Positions 17,898-21,883 of a DNA stretch of 21,883 nucleotides are shown here, piece after piece (position 1 is the stretch's first letter; the number at the start of each line of letters is the position of its first letter). The notes beneath the pieces were generated by a model. That model was given only the letters and a program-made list of their open reading frames with translations. It searched no databases and was not told where the DNA came from. The position numbers and the translations under genes are program-made. This DNA comes from Gammaproteobacteria bacterium (GTDB taxonomy: Bacteria; Pseudomonadota; Gammaproteobacteria; Chromatiales; Chromatiaceae), in contig JAGVUH010000574.1 of the NCBI GenBank assembly GCA_019136395.1, forward strand, positions 1 through 21,883, in the 5' to 3' direction.

Positions 17898-18206
17898 ATG
17901 AGCATCCTGCACACCGTCAACAAAACCCCCTTCGAGCGCAACTCGCTGGAATCCTGCCTCAAATTCGCGTCCCCGGGCGCGGCCGTGCTCCTCATCGAGG
18001 ATGGCGTCTATGCGGCCCTGGTGGGTTCGAGCGCCGAGTCCCTGGTCAAGTCGGGCCTCGGCAAGGTGTCGGTCTACGTACTCGGCCCGGACCTCAAGGC
18101 CCGCGGTTTCCGCGAGGATCGTCTGATCGAAGGTATTCAGGTCGTGGATTACGCCGGTTTCGTGGATCTCACCACGGAACACGACAAGGTCCAGGCCTGG
18201 CTGTAA
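17898..18206 (+). CDS. dsrH: Sulfur-relay protein DsrH
   Basis: TusB-related third subunit of DsrEFH. 102 aa, full length. It starts MSILHTVNKTPFERNSLESC, with the conserved C20, and has VLLIEDGVYAALVGS, typical of the DsrH/TusB fold. A GGAGGG site precedes the ATG. The 40-base gap to dsrC contains only its ribosome site and a short AT-rich stretch. Intact. Confidence 0.95.
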   Translation: MSILHTVNKTPFERNSLESCLKFASPGAAVLLIEDGVYAALVGSSAESLVKSGLGKVSVYVLGPDLKARGFREDRLIEGIQVVDYAGFVDLTTEHDKVQAWL

Positions 18207-18246
18207 GCCCCGTTTAACTTTCACACTGATCGAGGAGATCACCAAC

Positions 18247-18563
18247 ATGCCCATCGTAGTCGACGGCAAGACCTTTGAAACCGACGAAGAAGGCTATCTG
18301 GCCAACATCAATTCGCCAGCGTCATGGCCAAGGAAGACGACCTGGAACTGACCGAGGAGCACTGGGACATCATCAACTTCCTGCGCGAATACTACGAAGA
18401 GTATCAGATCGCCCCCGCTGTCCGCGTCCTGACTAAGGCCGTGGGCAAGAAGCTGGGTAAGGACAAGGGCAACAGCAAGTACCTCTATGGCCTCTTCCCC
18501 TACGGCCCGGCCAAGCAGGCTTGCCGTTACGCGGGCCTGCCCAAGCCGACCGGTTGCGTCTGA
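18247..18563 (+). pseudogene. dsrC: Sulfur carrier DsrC (TusE/DsrC/DsvC family), frameshifted
   Basis: Small swinging-arm protein that carries sulfur between DsrEFH and DsrAB and interacts with DsrMKJOP. The ATG at 18247 (GAGGAG site) begins MPIVVDGKTFETDEEGYLAN as expected, but the frame stops at 18351 after 34 codons. From about 18310 the normal protein resumes in another frame: FASVMAKEDDLELTEEHWDI to the C-terminal arm PAKQACRYAGLPKPTGCV, with both functional cysteines present. The usual N-D-W-x-P segment joining the halves is missing; a loss of 16 nt at about 18309-18313 fits the frame change and would restore about 110 aa. A second start at ATG 18324 would give a 79-aa fragment without the N-terminal strands. 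Assembly error or true mutation; nothing else looks decayed. Confidence 0.9.
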
Positions 18564-18608
18564 TCCCAGTCAGCATGCGCGACCTACGGGTCGCGGTGGC
18601 CGCGTAGC

Positions 18609-18684
18609 GCGGATCCGGTGATAGTACAACGGATCCGCCTCGCCCCGGCTTGATAACGAGGGCGAGCGGCGAACAAGGCGGGGC
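18609..18684 (+). other. Tandem and competing hairpins between dsrC and dsrM
   Basis: Two adjacent perfect stems fill the 167-base gap: GCGGATCCG (18609-18617) with CGGATCCGC (18630-18638), and CTCGCCC (18639-18645) with GGGCGAG (18660-18666). The left arm of the second stem also overlaps GCCCCG (18642-18647), which can instead pair with CGGGGC (18679-18684), so two folds compete. No U-tract follows. This could let dsrC be made at a different level from dsrM onward. Confidence 0.6.
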
Positions 18685-18730
18685 CCTGGCTGTCCCGGCC
18701 GATCATCGGATCCACTGAAGGTAGCGGAGC

Positions 18731-19459
18731 ATGTCATTCCTGACCGTTGTATATGCCTCGTTGTTCTATCTTGCCGCCCTGATTCTCCTGGTCGGCCTGG
18801 TGAACAAGATTGCGCAATACGCGCGTACCCCCGCGCCCCTCAAGATCCCTACCACGCCGGCCCCGGTGACCAAGGGGGGCGTCGCCTTCCGTCTCGTCCG
18901 GGAGGTGGTGCTCTTCGAAAGCCTCTTCAAGGGTAACAAGTGGACCTGGCTCTTTGGCTGGATCTTCCACTTCGGCCTGTTCCTGGTCACCCTGCGCCAC
19001 CTGCGCTATTTCATGGATCCGGTCTGGCTGCCCATCGAGCTCGTTCAACCCTTTGGCATTTACGGCGGCATGGCCATGGTCGTGGGCCTCGCCGGCCTCT
19101 GGGGGCGGCGTTTCCTGGTCGATCGGGTCCGCTACATTACCGGACCCTCGGATCACCTGATCCTTGCCCTCCTGATCGGCATTGGTCTGACGGGACTGGG
19201 CATGACCTTCGTCGTCCACGTCGACGTCGTCTCGGTCAAGCAATTCTTCCTCGGGCTCATGACCTTCCATTTCCAGCCCCTGCCCGCGGACCCTCTGCTC
19301 CTGCTGCACCTGCTGCTGGTCGCCATCCTCATGATCGTCTTCCCTTACAGCAAGTTGTTGCATGCCCCGGGACTCTTCTTCAGCCCGACGCGCAATCAGG
19401 TGGACAACCCGCGTGAAGAGCGGCACCTGTCACCCTGGGCCCGGCGGCTCGAACAATAA
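18731..19459 (+). CDS. dsrM: DsrM, membrane heme b subunit of DsrMKJOP
   Basis: NarI-like integral membrane subunit of the DsrMKJOP complex, which moves electrons between the quinone pool and the cytoplasmic DsrK/DsrC side. 242 aa, normal length. Five or so hydrophobic segments are visible, with histidines placed for heme b (IFHFGLFLVTLRHLRYF, VVHVDVVSVK, LLHLLLVAILM). The C-terminal LLHAPGLFFSPTRNQVDNPR is a strong family signature. The ATG at 18731 has a GTAGCGGAG purine stretch close by. It is followed by dsrK after a 95-base gap holding an inverted repeat. Intact. Confidence 0.95.
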   Translation: MSFLTVVYASLFYLAALILLVGLVNKIAQYARTPAPLKIPTTPAPVTKGGVAFRLVREVVLFESLFKGNKWTWLFGWIFHFGLFLVTLRHLRYFMDPVWLPIELVQPFGIYGGMAMVVGLAGLWGRRFLVDRVRYITGPSDHLILALLIGIGLTGLGMTFVVHVDVVSVKQFFLGLMTFHFQPLPADPLLLLHLLLVAILMIVFPYSKLLHAPGLFFSPTRNQVDNPREERHLSPWARRLEQ

Positions 19460-19461
19460 TG

Positions 19462-19504
19462 CGCGGTCTGGCAATCCGGCGCGCGACGCGACCAACAGAC
19501 CGCG
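19462..19504 (+). other. Inverted repeat between dsrM and dsrK
   Basis: CGCGGTCTG (19462-19470) and CAGACCGCG (19496-19504) are perfect 9-bp complements separated by 25 nt, beginning two bases after the dsrM stop. No U-tract follows, so it is not a standard terminator; it resembles the other stems in the operon. Confidence 0.55.
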
Positions 19505-19554
19505 ACCACCGGACCCCGGCACGATAAGACAAGCTTTGCGGACGAGGTTGAATC

Positions 19555-21114
19555 ATGGCAAAGGCTAACCTGGAGGTTCCCGAGCTCCAACCCTACCTGG
19601 AGATTCCGGAGGTCACCCCTGGGCTCATGGCCCACTCCCGGCCCTTCGTCGCCAAACCCGAACATCAGGAGCCCTTGGGCTTCCCCGGCGAACTGGTGGA
19701 CGACTGGCAGAACAAGGCCATCGCCAAATTTGGCGATCTGCTCGGTCGCTACCGGTCCCTGCAGGTCTACATGGACGCCTGCGTCAAGTGTGGTTCCTGC
19801 ACCGACAAGTGCCACTATTACATCGGCACCAAGGACCCCAAGAACATGCCGGTGGGCCGTCAGGACCTGATGCGCAAGGTCTATCGGCGTTATTTCACCC
19901 TGGCCGGCAAGTGGTTCCCCAAACTGGTGGGCGCCGAGGATCTGACCCAGGAGGTGCTGGACGACTGGTACAGCTACTTCCACCAGTGCTCCCAGTGCCG
20001 CCGTTGCTCGGTCTTTTGCCCCTACGGCATCGATACCGCCGAGATCTCCATGGCCGCCCGCGAGATCATGGACCACATCGGCGTCGGCCAGAAGTACTGC
20101 AACGAGATCATCGGCAAGGTCTACAAGATCGGCAACAACCTCGGCCTGCCGGGTCCGGCCCTCAGGGATACCCTTGAGGGTCTGGAAGAGGACGTCTACG
20201 ACGATACCGGCGTCAAGGTGCGCTACCCCATCGACAAGGTCGGCGCCGAGATCTTGCTGGTCACGCCCTCGGCGGACTTCTTCGCCGAACCCCATGTCGA
20301 CGGGTTGGTAGGCTATGGCAAGGTCTTCCACGAGGCCGGGGTCTCCTGGACCCTGAGCACTCACGCCTCCGAGGCGGCCAATTTCGGCATGTTCATCGGC
20401 TCCTACGAGAACATGCGGCGGGTCTCCCAGCGCATCCGCGAAGCGGCGATCCAGCTCAAGGTCAAGCGCATCGTCTTCGGCGAGTGCGGCCATGCCTGGC
20501 GCGTCGCCTACAGCTTCCTCAACACCCTGGCCGGCCCCTGGGACTTCCTCGATCCCCGCTATCCGGTACCCCAGCACATTTGCGAGTTCACCCATGACCT
20601 CATCCAGCAGGGCAAGCTGAACTTCGACAAGACCCAGAACGACGACATGGTGCTGACCTACCATGACTCCTGCAACGTGGCCCGCGCCAGCCGCATGGGC
20701 CCGACCCCGGGTGGTCAGTTCGATATCCCGCGCGCCGTCATCAAGGCGGTGTGCAACCATTTCCACGACATGGACGAGGACACCATCCGCGAGCGCACCT
20801 TCTGCTGCGGTGGTGGTGGCGGTCTCCTCACCGACGACCTCATGGAATTGCGGGTCAAGGGGGCCCTGCCGCGCATGACGGCGCTCAACAACGTCATGCA
20901 GGAAAAGGGCGTCACCCACATGGCCGCCATCTGCGCCATCTGCAAGAGCCAGTTCACCAAGGTCCTGCCTTACTACGGCATGGAGATGGAGCAGATCGTC
21001 AGCGTGCACCAACTGGTGTCCAACGCCATCGTCCTGACCCCGGGGGACGACGATGACCTGGACGACGAAGACGAGGAGGAGGATGACGACGAGTCCGCGG
21101 ACGACGAGGACTGA
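19555..21114 (+). CDS. dsrK: DsrK, HdrD-like iron-sulfur subunit of DsrMKJOP
   Basis: Cytoplasmic iron-sulfur protein, related to heterodisulfide reductase HdrD, that is thought to act on DsrC. 519 aa. Two ferredoxin-type cluster sites are visible: C76/C79/C82/C86 (CVKCGSCTDKC) and C145/C148/C151/C155 (CSQCRRCSVFC). The catalytic Cys-rich regions follow, with C311 (FGECGHAW), C373 (HDSC), C417-C418 (FCCGGGGG) and C460/C463 (ICAICK). The last 22 residues (498-519) are 19 Asp/Glu, an unusually acidic tail. The ATG at 19555 lacks a strong ribosome site nearby (GAGGTTG). dsrL follows after 85 bases that hold its ribosome site and a weak 6-bp GCGCGC inverted repeat. Intact. Confidence 0.96.
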   Translation: MAKANLEVPELQPYLEIPEVTPGLMAHSRPFVAKPEHQEPLGFPGELVDDWQNKAIAKFGDLLGRYRSLQVYMDACVKCGSCTDKCHYYIGTKDPKNMPVGRQDLMRKVYRRYFTLAGKWFPKLVGAEDLTQEVLDDWYSYFHQCSQCRRCSVFCPYGIDTAEISMAAREIMDHIGVGQKYCNEIIGKVYKIGNNLGLPGPALRDTLEGLEEDVYDDTGVKVRYPIDKVGAEILLVTPSADFFAEPHVDGLVGYGKVFHEAGVSWTLSTHASEAANFGMFIGSYENMRRVSQRIREAAIQLKVKRIVFGECGHAWRVAYSFLNTLAGPWDFLDPRYPVPQHICEFTHDLIQQGKLNFDKTQNDDMVLTYHDSCNVARASRMGPTPGGQFDIPRAVIKAVCNHFHDMDEDTIRERTFCCGGGGGLLTDDLMELRVKGALPRMTALNNVMQEKGVTHMAAICAICKSQFTKVLPYYGMEMEQIVSVHQLVSNAIVLTPGDDDDLDDEDEEEDDDESADDED

Positions 21115-21199
21115 GCGCGCATCCATTGCCGCCGGCGCGCCTGATTCGCGTCGGCACAGAATTCAAAACACGGGTTCCCACTGGTACGGAGAACAATCC

Positions 21200-21883
21200 A
21201 TGGCGACTTCCAGCGCAGAAATGAAGACCAAGGTTTCCTGGCGGCGGTTTAAAGACGGCGATAACGTCTGGCACAGCCTCACCGAGAAGATCTTCGTCCA
21301 GGATACCTCGCACAAGTGTCCAACCTACGTCCACAAGACGCCCCCCTGCCAGGGCTCCTGCCCCTCCGGTGAGGACATCCGCGGCTGGCTGGCCATCGTG
21401 CGTCAGCAGGAGAAGCCGCCGGTGGGCGTCGACTGGCAGGAGTACGCCTTCCGCCGCTCCACCGACGCCAATCCCTTCCCGGCGATGATGGGCCGCGTTT
21501 GCCCGGCCCCCTGCCAGGATGGTTGCAACCGTAACGAGTTGGAGGACTTCGTCGGCATCAACTCCGTCGAGCAGTTCATCGGCGATACCGCCATCGCCAA
21601 CGGCTACGGTTTCGTCGCCGGCCCGGATACCGGCAAGAAGGTGGCCATCGTCGGTGGCGGTCCCGCCGGACTGGCGGCGGCCTACCAACTGCGCCGCAAG
21701 GGCCACGCCTGCACCATCTTCGAGTCCAACCAGGGCCTGGGGGGCATGTTCAAGTTCGGCATCCCCGGCTACCGCGTCCCGCGTGACAAGCTGGATGCCG
21801 AGATCCAGCGCATCATAGACATGGGTCAGGTCGAGGTGAAGCTGGGCGTGCGCGTCGGTCAGGACGTCACCGTCGAGCAACTG
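21200..21883 (+). CDS. dsrL: DsrL, NAD(P)H-linked iron-sulfur flavoprotein, 3' end outside window
   Basis: Cytoplasmic oxidoreductase related to the small subunit of glutamate synthase, known to pair with DsrAB and link sulfur oxidation to NAD(P)H. Only the first 228 codons are present, running to the last base. Visible are the N-terminal iron-sulfur region (C50/C54 in PPCQGSCPSGED, then C101/C105/C109 in VCPAPCQDGC) and the FAD Rossmann motif VAIVGGGPAGLAAA (148-161), then GGMFKFGIPGYRVPRD. The ATG at 21200 follows a GGAGAA site. The position directly after dsrK matches A. vinosum. Confidence 0.95.
   Translation, partial: MATSSAEMKTKVSWRRFKDGDNVWHSLTEKIFVQDTSHKCPTYVHKTPPCQGSCPSGEDIRGWLAIVRQQEKPPVGVDWQEYAFRRSTDANPFPAMMGRVCPAPCQDGCNRNELEDFVGINSVEQFIGDTAIANGYGFVAGPDTGKKVAIVGGGPAGLAAAYQLRRKGHACTIFESNQGLGGMFKFGIPGYRVPRDKLDAEIQRIIDMGQVEVKLGVRVGQDVTVEQL

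Noticed and set aside
19396..21126. Long minus-strand open frame (576 codons) opposite dsrK
   Set aside because: Antisense shadow of the intact dsrK, with low-complexity product.

Overview
The window is GC-rich, apart from a few AT-rich intergenic islands, and reads as chromosome of a sulfur-oxidising gammaproteobacterium. The best fit is a purple sulfur bacterium of the Chromatiaceae. The main reason is the gene order dsrA-B-E-F-H-C-M-K-L, which is the order known from Allochromatium vinosum for the reverse dissimilatory sulfite reductase pathway that oxidises stored sulfur. The core-metabolism genes (sthA, sucA, sucB) also read as gammaproteobacterial.

Layout. 1-4249 (+): the 3' part of a large MscK/KefA-type mechanosensitive channel gene, overlapped by a YihY/BrkB membrane protein gene. 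4474-5808 (-): sthA, soluble transhydrogenase, with an apparent in-frame deletion. 6010-7134 (+): a sulfide:quinone-oxidoreductase-like flavoprotein, divergent from sthA. 7414-7704 (-): a small RRM RNA-binding protein with a clear terminator. 7705-8299: about 600 bases without a gene, holding several inverted repeats. 8300-12390 (+): sucAB, the E1 and E2 subunits of 2-oxoglutarate dehydrogenase. 12394-14059 (-): a three-gene cluster, in transcription order a 63-aa protein, a 243-aa helical protein and a Cas6/Cmx6-like RAMP protein, with no CRISPR array in sight. 14614-21883 (+): dsrABEFHCMKL, with dsrL cut off by the window end.

How the genes work together. DsrAB is the siroheme sulfite reductase running in reverse, DsrEFH and DsrC form the sulfur-relay chain, DsrM and DsrK belong to the DsrMKJOP membrane electron-transfer complex, and DsrL is the NAD(P)H-linked iron-sulfur flavoprotein partner of DsrAB. 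SthA and the SQR-like protein are also redox enzymes; SucAB feeds the TCA cycle.

The two most notable points are these. First, the orphan Cas6-like gene sits in a compact cluster oriented away from the dsr operon; this is the best candidate for an undescribed system. Second, three otherwise well-conserved genes carry small deletions at conserved motifs: sthA lacks about 21 codons including the FAD-binding Gly-Asp motif, dsrB lacks about 14 nt, and dsrC lacks about 16 nt. The last two are frameshifting. Either the assembly is wrong at three places or this genome has lesions in sulfur oxidation. In addition, the wider gaps of the dsr operon (A/B, B/E, C/M, M/K) each hold a non-terminator stem-loop, suggesting segmented mRNA control.
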